A stretch of DNA of 36,176 bases, from positions 1-36,176 of the forward strand of contig JAIXOE010000027.1 in the NCBI GenBank assembly GCA_027486895.1, given 5' to 3'. This document shows positions 24,507-34,254 of this stretch, in pieces. The notes below the pieces were generated by a model. That model did no database searches, was not told where the DNA came from, and saw nothing but the letters and a program-made list of their open reading frames with translations. The stretch comes from Sphingomonadales bacterium. Its GTDB lineage: Bacteria > Pseudomonadota > Alphaproteobacteria > Sphingomonadales > Sphingomonadaceae. The translations under genes and the position numbers were made by a program. Position 1 is the stretch's first letter, and every line of letters starts with the position of its first letter.

Positions 24507-25436
24507 ATGCATGACAGCCACATAAGTGGGCAAAGTGTTTTAAACCACGTTCTGGAGAACGACGCTGAGCTATCAGCCGATAGCATGAAAGTTACCCAAT
24601 TTGTTCCCCCTGCTGCGCTGGCGCCCTTTGTCACACATGTCTATTTTTTCCGGTGTGAGGAAAAGCGTCTTACCGACCATCTGCCGGCGGCATTGGGCCA
24701 ACTGATATTCTTACTTAAGGGCAGCGCCAATCTGCAGTTTCAGGGCGGGCATTCCGATCCAGTCACGTGCACAACGCTTGTCGGGCCTGGCCTTGCTGCA
24801 GCAGAGTTTACCTTCGACGGCCCGTTTCATGAAGTCGGATTTGCGCTTTCGCCGCTTGGATTTGTTGCACTTACTGGCCGGCCGGCCAACCAGTTCGCGG
24901 ATCGGGCGGTGCCGGCCTCTGAACTGTTCGGCCCGGAAATCGATACCTTGGCCCAGACGATTACGGCTGGCTACGCGGACGGCACGATGCGGCTTTCGCA
25001 GATCGTGGATGAAGTCACGCGCTTCTTGCTCGCGCGCCTGCGGCCAATCCCGTATTCCCACGTTCAAATGATCCAGACAGTCATTGGTTGGATCTCAAGC
25101 GATTTTGATCCGGATGTCGACCAGCTTTATACCAAACTCGACATGTCGCGCAGCACGGCCGCGCGGTTGATTAGGAAATATTTCGGGTGCGCGCCAAAGC
25201 CTTTGATGCGCAAATATCGGGCGTTGCGAGCGGCCACGATTATGGTGGATCCACACGCATCGGCGCAAATGCGTTCCCAAGTCGAATCCAGCTTTTACGA
25301 TCAGCCGCACATGATCCGTGAGATCCGCCAATTCGCGGGGCGCACGCCGGGCGCATTGGACAGCAACAATGCAAAAGTGATGCGCTTGTGGCTGAGCAAG
25401 GAAAACTACCGCGATATTGAATCCTTTCTGGGTTGA
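24507..25436 (+). CDS. AraC-family transcriptional regulator
   Basis: The start is uncertain: ATG 24507 gives 309 aa, ATG 24585 (MKVTQFVPPA) fits the domain boundary better, and the frame is open back to a TTG overlapping the previous stop. The N-terminal ligand domain runs from VPPAALAPFVTHVYFFRCEE to about 170 (VGPGLAAAEFTFDGPFHEVGFALSPLGFVALTG). The C-terminal double helix-turn-helix includes DQLYTKLDMSRSTAARLIRKYFGCAPKPLMRKYRALRAA and SFYDQPHMIREIRQFAGRTPGAL, the typical second AraC HTH. The 95 bp upstream of 24507 are AT-rich and may hold its own promoter. It could regulate the TIR module or a distant target. Confidence 0.85.
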   Translation: MHDSHISGQSVLNHVLENDAELSADSMKVTQFVPPAALAPFVTHVYFFRCEEKRLTDHLPAALGQLIFLLKGSANLQFQGGHSDPVTCTTLVGPGLAAAEFTFDGPFHEVGFALSPLGFVALTGRPANQFADRAVPASELFGPEIDTLAQTITAGYADGTMRLSQIVDEVTRFLLARLRPIPYSHVQMIQTVIGWISSDFDPDVDQLYTKLDMSRSTAARLIRKYFGCAPKPLMRKYRALRAATIMVDPHASAQMRSQVESSFYDQPHMIREIRQFAGRTPGALDSNNAKVMRLWLSKENYRDIESFLG

Positions 25437-25458
25437 TTTCCTCAGACAAAAGGACCAT

Positions 25459-25491
25459 TTGCAACTAATCGGAGTAAATTTATCTGATTAG
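25459..25491 (+). promoter_or_regulatory. Candidate suf promoter with overlapping inverted-repeat operator
   Basis: TTGCAA (25459-25464) and TATCTG (25481-25486), spaced by 16 bp, form a possible promoter. CTAATC (25465-25470) and GATTAG (25486-25491) are exact inverted repeats around a central TAAATTTA palindrome (25475-25482), covering the spacer and -10. A dimeric Rrf2 regulator bound here would block transcription, which suits autoregulation of the gene starting at 25502. The hexamers are weak, and binding is inferred. Confidence 0.45.
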
Positions 25492-25501
25492 GGTAAGCGA
25501 T

Positions 25502-25911
25502 ATGCGTTTGTCGAATATGGCGGATTATGCAGTGGTGGTTATGAGCGCGGCTTCGCGCCATTGCGGTTCTGCGCGCGTGTCCGCGACGGACCTTGCGACC
25601 GAGACTGGCCTTGCGCTGCCCACGACCCAAAAGCTTGTGAGCATGCTGACAAAGGCAGGGCTATTACGTTCGGCGCGCGGAACGGGTGGTGGCATTACGC
25701 TTGCGCGTCCTGCTGCTGCAATAAACCTCGCGGATATTATCGAAGCCGTCGAAGGCCCAATCGCCATGACCGCATGCTGCGATACACATAAACACGCACT
25801 GGGCCAGCATTGCGCCAAAGAGGGCAGCTGCAACGTCCAGTCGCATTGGCCAGTCGTAAATGGTGCTGTGCGCGGCGCACTTGCGCAAATCAATTTAGCA
25901 GGATTGGCGCG

Positions 25912-25915
<4 letters not shown>
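25502..25915 (+). CDS. Rrf2-family SUF regulator (IscR/SufR-like)
   Basis: The 137-aa product shows the Rrf2 winged helix: [65 protein letters not shown] (recognition helix and wing). Cysteines C92/C93, C104 and C110 lie where IscR-type proteins ligate a 2Fe-2S or 4Fe-4S cluster, followed by HW. It presumably senses iron-sulfur status and controls the suf genes that follow. Its stop overlaps sufB as ATGA. The inverted repeat just upstream is a candidate operator for autoregulation. Confidence 0.93.
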
Positions 25916-27414
<1,499 letters not shown>

Positions 27415-27466
27415 TGCATTGCTGCCTCTCCAACGCAAAACGATTTAACGGAAAAACAGACGTCAT

Positions 27467-28210
27467 ATGCTCCAAATAACTAACCTCCACGCCAATGTTG
27501 GCGACAAGCCAATTCTTAAGGGCCTCACGCTCTCGCTAAATGCGGGCGAAATCCATGCGATCATGGGGCCAAATGGCGCTGGCAAATCGACGCTGGGTTA
27601 TGTGCTTTCGGGGCGGCCCGGTTATGAAGTGACTGAGGGTTCGGTGACCTTCAACGGGCAGGACCTCCTCGCGCTCGAACCGCATGAGCGCGCTGCCGCT
27701 GGCTTGTTTCTCGGCTTCCAGTATCCAGTCGAAATCCCCGGCGTTTCGAACGTGCAGTTCCTGCGCGAGGCATTGAATGCACAGCGCAAATATCGCGGTG
27801 AGGCTCCGCTTTCGGGCGGTGAATTCCTGAAGGTTGCGCGCGAACAAGCAGGTGCGCTTGGCATGGATATGGATATGCTCAAGCGCCCGGTGAATGTCGG
27901 CTTTTCGGGCGGCGAGAAGAAGCGCAATGAGATGGTGCAAATGGGCATCATCGACCCCGCGCTTGCGATCCTCGACGAGACTGACAGCGGCCTCGATATC
28001 GACGCGCTGCGCACAGTCGGTGATGGCATCAACCGCATCATGCGCAAGCCCGACAAGGCCGTGCTGCTGATTACGCATTATCAGCGGCTACTCGATTATG
28101 TGAAACCTGACTTTGTGCACGTCCTCGACGGTGGCCGCATCACGCGGACAGGCGGTGCAGAGCTTGCGCTCGAATTAGAGCGTGACGGATATAAGGAATT
28201 GGCGGCTTGA
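27467..28210 (+). CDS. sufC: SUF ATPase SufC
   Basis: The 247-aa ABC-type ATPase has Walker A GPNGAGKS (34-41), the Q-loop FLGFQYPVEIPGVSN, signature FSGGEKKRNEM, Walker B LAILDETDSGLDID and a final switch histidine in LLITHYQRLL. It hydrolyses ATP to drive conformational change in SufB/SufD; it has no membrane partner. It starts 52 bp after sufB with no clear ribosome site, and its stop overlaps the sufD TTG start. A hallmark of SufC is ETDSGLDID instead of the usual EPTSGLD. Confidence 0.98.
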   Translation: MLQITNLHANVGDKPILKGLTLSLNAGEIHAIMGPNGAGKSTLGYVLSGRPGYEVTEGSVTFNGQDLLALEPHERAAAGLFLGFQYPVEIPGVSNVQFLREALNAQRKYRGEAPLSGGEFLKVAREQAGALGMDMDMLKRPVNVGFSGGEKKRNEMVQMGIIDPALAILDETDSGLDIDALRTVGDGINRIMRKPDKAVLLITHYQRLLDYVKPDFVHVLDGGRITRTGGAELALELERDGYKELAA

Positions 28211-28935
28211 GCCCAGCCGCGCCCACACGCCGCGATGAAGCATGGCGCTATAGCGACATCGTCGCAGTGGCGGCGGCGTGGCCATTGCCAGCGCCCGAAA
28301 GCATCATTGTGCCTGCAAGCGGCAACTTCGCGCGCACGATCGTTCAAGACAGCGGAACTATCCACCAGTTGGATATCGCCATCGGCAAAGGCGCCACTGC
28401 CGCAATTCACGTGCTGAATACCGGCGGTGAATATGGGCGGGTGGAGCTCAACGTCACGCTGCACCAGGGTGCGGATTTTAAGCTTGGCGCGGTGCAAATC
28501 GGTGGCGGATCACAAACACTTGAGGTCGTTACCACTGTCACCCATGCCGAACCCGGCGCAACGTCATCGCAGATCGTGCGTTCCGTTCTGGCAGGCACGG
28601 CGACCGGCACCTATTTGGGCAAAGTGGCCGTGGCGCGCGATGCGCAGCAGACCGATAGCGTGCAATCAGTAAAAGCGATGCTGCTTGATCGCAGTGCGAC
28701 CGCCAATGCCAAGCCCGAACTCGAAATCTACGCCGACGACGTCAAATGCGCACATGGCTGCGCGATTGGCGAGCTGGACCCAATGGGTTTATTCTATCTG
28801 CAAGCACGCGGCATTGCGCCTGCAGAGGCAAAGAAGCTGATGTTACAGGCCTTTGTCGCCGGCGTGTTTGAAGACGCTGCCGATGAGGAGATGCTGACCG
28901 AGACTGCGTTAAAAAAACTGGGAGAGTTGGTGTGA
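28207..28935 (+). CDS. sufD: Fe-S cluster assembly protein SufD (short form)
   Basis: The 242-aa product starts at a TTG that overlaps the sufC stop (TTGA). Its N-terminal part is abbreviated relative to the roughly 420-aa enterobacterial SufD; the beta-helix core remains (VLNTGGEYGRVELNVTLHQGADFKLGAVQIGGGSQTLEVVTTVTHAEPGATSSQIVRSVLAG), together with the SUF C-terminal helix bundle EIYADDVKCAHGCAIGELDPMGLFYLQARGIAPAEAKKLMLQAFV. KCAHG holds the conserved Cys-His pair. Short SufD proteins occur in other sphingomonads, so I read this as normal for the lineage rather than a truncation. Confidence 0.95.
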   Translation: MSPAAPTRRDEAWRYSDIVAVAAAWPLPAPESIIVPASGNFARTIVQDSGTIHQLDIAIGKGATAAIHVLNTGGEYGRVELNVTLHQGADFKLGAVQIGGGSQTLEVVTTVTHAEPGATSSQIVRSVLAGTATGTYLGKVAVARDAQQTDSVQSVKAMLLDRSATANAKPELEIYADDVKCAHGCAIGELDPMGLFYLQARGIAPAEAKKLMLQAFVAGVFEDAADEEMLTETALKKLGELV

Positions 28936-28955
28936 GCGCTCGGTTCCCTCTAAAT

Positions 28956-29050
28956 CGTCGTCACCCTGAACTTGTTTCAGGGTCTATTTCGCCTCGCAGA
29001 GCTTCGGTCTCAGTTGCACGATGGATGCTGAAACAAGTTCAGCATGACGG
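28956..29050. repeat. Palindromic repeat element between sufD and sufS
   Basis: Left arm CCTGAACTTGTTTCAGG (28965-28981, itself with dyad character) and right arm GCTGAAACAAGTTCAGC (29028-29044) are inverted copies, with outer CGTCA (28959-28963) and TGACG (29045-29049) extending the match. The arms enclose about 50 bp. This is the form of the dispersed REP-like palindromes common in alphaproteobacterial intergenic regions. It sits inside the suf operon, and transcripts could fold into a long stem before the sufS start. No second copy was noticed in the window. Confidence 0.8.
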
Positions 29051-29059
29051 TGTATTGCT

Positions 29060-30262
29060 ATGCTGATGTCCGCTTCACCCATCCGTGACCAATTCCCCGG
29101 CCTTGCCAACAACTGGCATTATCTCGACACCGCCGCGACCGCACAAAAACCGCAGGTCGTGCTCGACGCGATGATGCGCGCGGGCGGCGAGGATTATGCA
29201 ACCGTCCACCGCGGCGTCTATGCCCGATCGGCGAATATGACCGTCGCGTTTGAAGCAGCGCGCGAACGCGTGGCGCGTTTTATTGGCGCAGCCTCTCCGA
29301 ACGAAATCGTGTTTGTGCGCGGTGCGACCGAGGGCATCAACCTCGTCGCGCAAAGCTGGGGCCCAGCGAATCTCAAAGCTGGCGACCGCATCATGCTCAG
29401 CCAGTTGGAGCACCACAGCAATATCGTGCCGTGGCAGATGCTGTGCGAAAAGGTCGGCGCGCATATCGATGTGTGTCCGTTGACTGACGATGGCCTAATC
29501 GATCTCGACTGGCTGGAAGCAAACCTTACCGAGCAGCATAAGCTTGTCGCTCTCGCGCATGTCTCCAATGTGCTGGGATCGGTCCTTGGCGCAAAGCGTG
29601 CGGCTAAGGCTGCGCACACCGTTGGAGCCAAACTGCTGCTCGATGGCTGTCAGGCTGCGCCGCGCATGCGCCTCAACATAGCCGAGCTTGGCTGCGACTT
29701 TTACGTGATGTCCGGCCACAAATTATACGGCCCAACGGGCGTTGGCGTGTTGTGGGCGTCGGCCGAAACGCTTGACGCTATGCCGCCTTGGCAGGGCGGC
29801 GGCGCGATGATTGATCGTGTGACCTTTGAAAAAACGACTTACGCCCCGGCGCCATCGCGCTTTGAAGCGGGTACGCCAATGATCATTGAGGTGATCGGGC
29901 TGCATGCCGCAATCGACTTTATCGACAGTTTCGGACCCGAGGCGATATTTGAACATGAAAGCGCGCTTGCCGCGCAGACGCGCAATGCCTTGCGTGAGAT
30001 CAATTCGGTCACATTATATGGTCCGGAAAAGTCCGCTGGGATCGTGTCGTTCAGTATGGAGGGCATCCATCCGCATGACATCGGCACGATATTGGATGAA
30101 GAAAACGTCGCCATTCGCGCGGGCCATCACTGCGCACAACCGCTAATGGACCATCTAGGTGTCCCCGCCACCGCGCGAGCGAGCTTTGGTATTTATAATG
30201 ATGAAAATGATGTCGCAGCACTGGTGCGCGGACTCGAACGGGTGAAAAGGATTTTTGGATGA
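29060..30262 (+). CDS. sufS: Cysteine desulfurase SufS
   Basis: The 400-aa product is a type II aminotransferase-class-V desulfurase. RGATEGINLVAQSWG, LEHHSNIVPWQ and LLDGCQAAPRM carry PLP contacts; K221 in MSGHKLYGP forms the Schiff base; C358 in IRAGHHCAQPLM is the persulfide cysteine. It delivers sulfur from cysteine to the SufBCD scaffold. ATG 29060 was kept; ATG 29066 is an equally possible start. Ribosome-site sequence is weak because the palindromic element ends about 10 bp before. No sufE or sufU lies next to it, so the sulfur-shuttling partner must be elsewhere. Confidence 0.97.
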   Translation: MLMSASPIRDQFPGLANNWHYLDTAATAQKPQVVLDAMMRAGGEDYATVHRGVYARSANMTVAFEAARERVARFIGAASPNEIVFVRGATEGINLVAQSWGPANLKAGDRIMLSQLEHHSNIVPWQMLCEKVGAHIDVCPLTDDGLIDLDWLEANLTEQHKLVALAHVSNVLGSVLGAKRAAKAAHTVGAKLLLDGCQAAPRMRLNIAELGCDFYVMSGHKLYGPTGVGVLWASAETLDAMPPWQGGGAMIDRVTFEKTTYAPAPSRFEAGTPMIIEVIGLHAAIDFIDSFGPEAIFEHESALAAQTRNALREINSVTLYGPEKSAGIVSFSMEGIHPHDIGTILDEENVAIRAGHHCAQPLMDHLGVPATARASFGIYNDENDVAALVRGLERVKRIFG

Positions 30263-30726
30263 ACGAGAACATCCGGATAGAAGAAGTTGATAGCGTCGAA
30301 AAGCCGCCCCGCGCGCGCGTCGAGAGCCCAGCCGAAACACCGAGCGAAACACTGGCCCGCAAAAAGGACTATCTTGAGGGCTTTCTTGCGCAAAAACCCG
30401 CAGCGCCGTCACCGAGCGAGCCTGATGGTGATTTGTACGAAGCGGTCATCGCAGCGCTCAAGGAAATCTACGACCCCGAAATTCCGGTGAACATTTACGA
30501 CCTCGGCCTTATTTATAATGTCGAGATCAATGATGGGCATGCCCTCGTTTCGATGACGCTCACCACGCCAAATTGTCCTGTGGCAGAATCGATGCCCGGC
30601 GAAGTCGAACTGCGCGTTGGTGCGGTACCCGGGATTGGCGATGCCGAGGTTGTGCTGGTTTGGGAACCGGCGTGGAGCCCCGCCAATATGACCGATGAAG
30701 CCCGTCTGGAGCTTGGAATGTTATGA
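30259..30726 (+). CDS. sufT: SUF system protein SufT (MIP18/DUF59 family)
   Basis: The 155-aa product has an N-terminal polar extension of about 55 residues followed by a DUF59 domain: YEAVIAALKEIYDPEIPVNIYDLGLIYNVEI, TTPNCPVAESMPGEVE with its conserved cysteine, and VVLVWEPAWSPANMTDEARLELGML. MIP18-type proteins act in cluster maturation or carriage to targets. It overlaps sufS and sufA by 4 bp (ATGA) at each end, consistent with one translationally coupled unit. The N-terminal extension is rich in Pro and Glu and probably disordered. Confidence 0.95.
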   Translation: MNENIRIEEVDSVEKPPRARVESPAETPSETLARKKDYLEGFLAQKPAAPSPSEPDGDLYEAVIAALKEIYDPEIPVNIYDLGLIYNVEINDGHALVSMTLTTPNCPVAESMPGEVELRVGAVPGIGDAEVVLVWEPAWSPANMTDEARLELGML

Positions 30727-31079
30727 CCGATGTAAAGACCCGCGTTCGCCCTGCTGCAGTCATCCTGACGCCCGCGTCGGAAGCGCGGATTGCCGAACTC
30801 ATGTCCAAGGCACCTGAAGGCGCGATTGGCGTAAAGCTATCAACGCCGCGTCGGGGCTGTTCGGGACTGGCTTACTCGGTCGACTATGTTTCCGAAGCCA
30901 TCGCGTTCGATGAGAAAATCGAAACACCGGGCGGCGTGCTGTACATCGACGGCGGCTCGGTGCTCTATCTGGTCGGCTCGATCATGGACTGGGTCGAAGA
31001 TGAATTCGCCGCTGGTTTTGTCTTTACCAACCCTAATGCTACCGGCAGCTGCGGCTGCGGCGAAAGCTTTACTGTTTAA
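30723..31079 (+). CDS. sufA: A-type Fe-S carrier SufA/IscA-like
   Basis: The 118-aa product is a HesB-like domain with the three conserved cysteines C46 (RRGCSGLAY), C110 and C112 (SCGCGESF). The A-type carrier accepts clusters from SufBCD and passes them to apoproteins such as LeuC. It is the last gene of the suf operon; its stop shares the palindromic TTAA with the stop of the convergent autotransporter gene. Confidence 0.95.
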   Translation: MTDVKTRVRPAAVILTPASEARIAELMSKAPEGAIGVKLSTPRRGCSGLAYSVDYVSEAIAFDEKIETPGGVLYIDGGSVLYLVGSIMDWVEDEFAAGFVFTNPNATGSCGCGESFTV

Positions 31080-33472
31080 AAGCCGAATTGAAGCCGGAAC
31101 GCCACGCCAATATCATCCGGCGCTGTTTCGAAATGGCCGGGCTCCTGTCGCCAAAACAGGTTTGACGAGAAATAGCCGCCGCTGATTGGCAATATCCACG
31201 CAACTTCGCTCGCGATTTCGCGGCCTTGTGGCGCAAGGCTGAAACGCCGGATACCGAAGGTCGGCATCAACGTGGTATAATCATAAGCAACAGGCACGTT
31301 AAGCGCGAGGCCACCGCTGGTGACACGCAGCGGCTGCGCGATCCGAAACGCCAAACGATCGCCATGTGCAATTGCGTTGGCGCGCGTAATATCAAAAGAG
31401 AACGCGTTGCTTTTCAGCAAGCTTTGTCCGGTCAAACTGGAACCCGCGTTGGCATAGGTCCATCCTTGCCGCCAACTGGTGCCAACCGCCCAACCCTGTC
31501 CCACGGCTGCTTCGATATTGCCGTCCATAAACAGGCTGCGCGCGCCGCCACGGCCGATAAAGTTCGCAAAACGGGCACCAAGGATCGTTTCATCTTCACG
31601 CATCCAATTTGCACCAAGCGCCACTCGAGCGGGCCCGACCTGCCGATCCAGCGACAGACCTATCGTTGCATATGGATATCGGCGTGTCCCCCGGCGTAGA
31701 TATTCGTCGCCCGCCCCTTCGTAGAGACTGGCGTCGCCGCGTTCGACGCTACCAGTCAGTCCAAAAGCGCCGATTTTCTGACGCAGCGCAAAGGAATTGC
31801 TTGGCTGGCGTTCAAAGCCGCCTTCCATCCGCGCCTCTCCAGCGGTCAAAAATGCGCTGCTTTTCATGTCTTGCAAAGCCGCGACCTGATTGGCAGCGGC
31901 CTGCCTGATCCCGAGGCTGAACCGTGTATCTTTGGTGATTGCTGCGCTGACCCGACCGGCCAATAACCGCGCTTGTTGCGCTTGCCCGTCGGACAGAGCG
32001 AGAGGCAGGACGCTTGCCGCGCCAACGCCGCTGTCGCTTATCGAAAATGCAATCTGGGTCGTGCCGTTAACAGCACTGACCGACCGTCCTTGGTTGATGA
32101 GCGCAGGCGTCAAGCGCAGTCGGGGCGCCGTGGCATTAAGCCCGTGCGCGAGGTCAATGTCATATGCACGGCCATAACTATCGAGGATTACGGCATTGAT
32201 GGGACGATTGGACATCGCAACATCCCCCATGGGGCCAGATGTTGTTCCGCCATCGCCCGAAAGCGGGACCACAGTTGTTGTACCAGCCAGCGAGGTCATT
32301 CCTGCGGGCGCAAAGGCACGCGCAACATCCAATATGCCCCGGCCGTAGATCGCATCGGTTCCGGGGTCGCCAGCGTCGCGCGCGGACGTCAGCAACAGAT
32401 TGACGATTTGGGAACCGGTCAGGTTCGGGAAAGCCTGCGCGAGCAATGCTGCGGCACCGGCGATCTGCGGCGCTGAAAAGGATGTGCCGTTAAAAACGCG
32501 GATGAACGTCTGGCCATTCTGGTCGAACCGGTAGATCGTGTCGTCCCGATATTCGCAGCAAATGCCCTGCCCCAATGCCGACAAGACCGACGCTTGTGAA
32601 ACACCTGCCTTATTGCTGAAGTTCGAGATCACACCCTGATCATCGACAGATGCGGCAATTATGACGAGGCCATTGCCATTGGCCAATAATGCTTGCGCAA
32701 ATGGGCTTGGGTTGTTTGGGTCAAACGCAGGCGCTGCGTCATTACCTTCGTTACCAGCCGAAGCGACAATGACGATTCCTGCCTGCGTCGCGCGGTTGAT
32801 CGCCGCACGAAGTGTAGCACTTGCACCACCTGCGCCGCCCAGAGAGATATTTATCACGCGGGCTCCGTTGTCGATCGCGCGGTTAACGCCCGCCGCAATG
32901 GCCGAATCAAAAAACGAGCACTGGGCTTCATCCTCCCCGGGCGCAGCGGTGGTGCAGCTTCCGGCTTGGTCCGCGCGCAGTGCCAAAATCGTTGCGTTAA
33001 ATGCAATGCCGTGAACGTCGCGGTCGTCTTTGGCAGCAGCAAGAACGCGCGTGACTTCAGTCCCGTGACCATCATCGTCACCCAACGGCCGACCGGCACC
33101 CGTAACGTCACCCGACTGCGCATGAATACGCCCGGTGAATTCGTGGCTGTTGGGATCAATGCCCGAATCGATCACGCCTACGGTCACACCAAGTCCCGAT
33201 GCGCCGGCACGATAGGCCGTTATCGCATTATGAAAGCCCGGACCATCCGACCGATTAAATTCCGCTGTCGCAAAATTTGTCGTGGGCGGCGGTGGGGGAG
33301 GTGGAGGAGGAGGCGGGGGTGGTGGGGGCGGCGCCACAACTGGAGGGGGCGCGGGCGGTGCAGGTGGCGTCGAGTTCACGCCTCCACCGCCACCACCGCA
33401 GGCAGAGAGCGACAATGCAAATACAATCGATCCACCAATTACCAGCTTACGATCGAACAGAGGTGAACTCAT
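31076..33472 (-). CDS. Lipobox-bearing S8 subtilase autotransporter (NalP/SphB1-like)
   Basis: The 798-aa protein has a signal peptide with lipobox LSAC (cysteine 25), then a Gly run, a Pro-rich linker (about 36-63 with a long run of prolines), the peptidase S8 domain (about 75-395) with D102 (VIDSGID), H136 (DDDGHGTEV), N241 (ASAGNEGN) and S331 (NGTSFSAPQIAGAAALLA), and a C-terminal beta-barrel ending in phenylalanine (RLQFGF). This matches type Va secreted proteases; lipidated S8 autotransporters such as NalP and SphB1 process other surface proteins. The passenger should be displayed or released at the cell surface. Its natural substrate is unknown. Confidence 0.9.
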   Translation of the reverse strand: MSSPLFDRKLVIGGSIVFALSLSACGGGGGGVNSTPPAPPAPPPVVAPPPPPPPPPPPPPPPPTTNFATAEFNRSDGPGFHNAITAYRAGASGLGVTVGVIDSGIDPNSHEFTGRIHAQSGDVTGAGRPLGDDDGHGTEVTRVLAAAKDDRDVHGIAFNATILALRADQAGSCTTAAPGEDEAQCSFFDSAIAAGVNRAIDNGARVINISLGGAGGASATLRAAINRATQAGIVIVASAGNEGNDAAPAFDPNNPSPFAQALLANGNGLVIIAASVDDQGVISNFSNKAGVSQASVLSALGQGICCEYRDDTIYRFDQNGQTFIRVFNGTSFSAPQIAGAAALLAQAFPNLTGSQIVNLLLTSARDAGDPGTDAIYGRGILDVARAFAPAGMTSLAGTTTVVPLSGDGGTTSGPMGDVAMSNRPINAVILDSYGRAYDIDLAHGLNATAPRLRLTPALINQGRSVSAVNGTTQIAFSISDSGVGAASVLPLALSDGQAQQARLLAGRVSAAITKDTRFSLGIRQAAANQVAALQDMKSSAFLTAGEARMEGGFERQPSNSFALRQKIGAFGLTGSVERGDASLYEGAGDEYLRRGTRRYPYATIGLSLDRQVGPARVALGANWMREDETILGARFANFIGRGGARSLFMDGNIEAAVGQGWAVGTSWRQGWTYANAGSSLTGQSLLKSNAFSFDITRANAIAHGDRLAFRIAQPLRVTSGGLALNVPVAYDYTTLMPTFGIRRFSLAPQGREIASEVAWILPISGGYFSSNLFWRQEPGHFETAPDDIGVAFRLQFGF
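33285..33350. repeat. GGN-rich low-complexity tract encoding the polyproline linker
   Basis: On the plus strand this is almost pure G/GT/GA/GC codon-like repetition with G-runs up to five; the minus strand encodes a long proline run in the protease linker. Such tracts are prone to in-frame length change by slippage. No homopolymer long enough to suggest frameshift phase variation is present. Confidence 0.75.
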
Positions 33473-33554
33473 GACATTGCCAACCTTCTATGCGCAGATA
33501 GTCCATATAAATACGCAACGCTTTCGCCAATCTTAATATGGCCGTTGAGATATA

Positions 33555-33574
33555 GCGCGTAGATTGTTACGCGC
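33555..33574. promoter_or_regulatory. Inverted repeat next to the pyrimidine nucleotidase start
   Basis: GCGCGTA (33555-33561) and TACGCGC (33568-33574) are exact inverted repeats around a 6-nt loop, ending 5 bp before the ATG at 33580. In RNA it would fold a 7-bp hairpin over the ribosome-binding position. It could equally be a dyad operator between the divergent nucleotidase and protease genes. No further evidence is visible. Confidence 0.4.
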
Positions 33575-33579
33575 AGCCC

Positions 33580-34254
33580 ATGCAAACGCTCTTTTCAGAT
33601 ATTGATACATGGATCTTTGATCTCGACCTCACCTTATATGGTCCGGAGGCGAATATCATGGCTCAAGTCCGGGACCGCATCGCTTTATATGTCGAGCGCT
33701 ATTTCAGCATAGGTTCGGAAGAGGCCCATGAAATCCGGCACCGCTACTGGAAGAAATATGGCACGACGTTGGGCGGACTGATGACTGAACATCAGGTTGA
33801 CCCGCACGGCTATCTGGATTTTGTACATGACGTGGACATGAGCCTGCTGCAGCCTGCTGCCGATTTACGGGATTATATTAATGCTCTTCCGGGCCGAAAG
33901 ATTATCTTCACCAACGCCGACGCGCCCTATGCCGGACGTGTGTTGACCGCGCGTGGTCTGGACGATGTATTCGAGGATGTTTTCGACATCCACCGGATGC
34001 AGCATATGCCAAAGCCTTCACCCGGCAGTTACGATGCCTTATGCAGCGAATTAATGATCGACCCCAAGCGGGCACTTTTTGTGGAAGATTCTGCCCATAA
34101 TCTGGTTCCGGCCAAAGCGTTGGGCATGCGCACAATTTGGGTGAAACATGCAGGCGAAGCTGATAGCACCGCCCATGAAGACCATATCGACCACGAGATT
34201 ACCGATGTGACCCAATGGCTATCGGAAATTCACAGCTTTGAAAGAGCCGCATGA
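33580..34254 (+). CDS. HAD-family pyrimidine 5'-nucleotidase
   Basis: The 224-aa product is a HAD hydrolase of the SDT1/pyrimidine 5'-nucleotidase subgroup. D14-L-D16 in [14 protein letters not shown] is the nucleophile motif (leucine where most have asparagine), [13 protein letters not shown] is motif [14 protein letters not shown] carries the motif III lysine and [17 protein letters not shown] is motif IV. The role is dephosphorylation of UMP/CMP-like nucleotides in the cytosol. Its stop overlaps dapD as ATGA, a neighbour pairing known from other alphaproteobacteria. No Shine-Dalgarno site is seen; a hairpin sits just before the start. Confidence 0.9.
   Translation: MQTLFSDIDTWIFDLDLTLYGPEANIMAQVRDRIALYVERYFSIGSEEAHEIRHRYWKKYGTTLGGLMTEHQVDPHGYLDFVHDVDMSLLQPAADLRDYINALPGRKIIFTNADAPYAGRVLTARGLDDVFEDVFDIHRMQHMPKPSPGSYDALCSELMIDPKRALFVEDSAHNLVPAKALGMRTIWVKHAGEADSTAHEDHIDHEITDVTQWLSEIHSFERAA

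Noticed and set aside
28207-28935. sufD as a truncated pseudogene
   Set aside because: The frame is intact, coupled to sufC and retains the conserved C-terminal core; short SufD proteins appear normal in related bacteria.
32693-33466. 257-aa plus-strand open frame opposite the S8 protease
   Set aside because: Shadow frame; sequence is low in recognisable motifs and is rich in Arg, and the minus strand has full catalytic and signal motifs.
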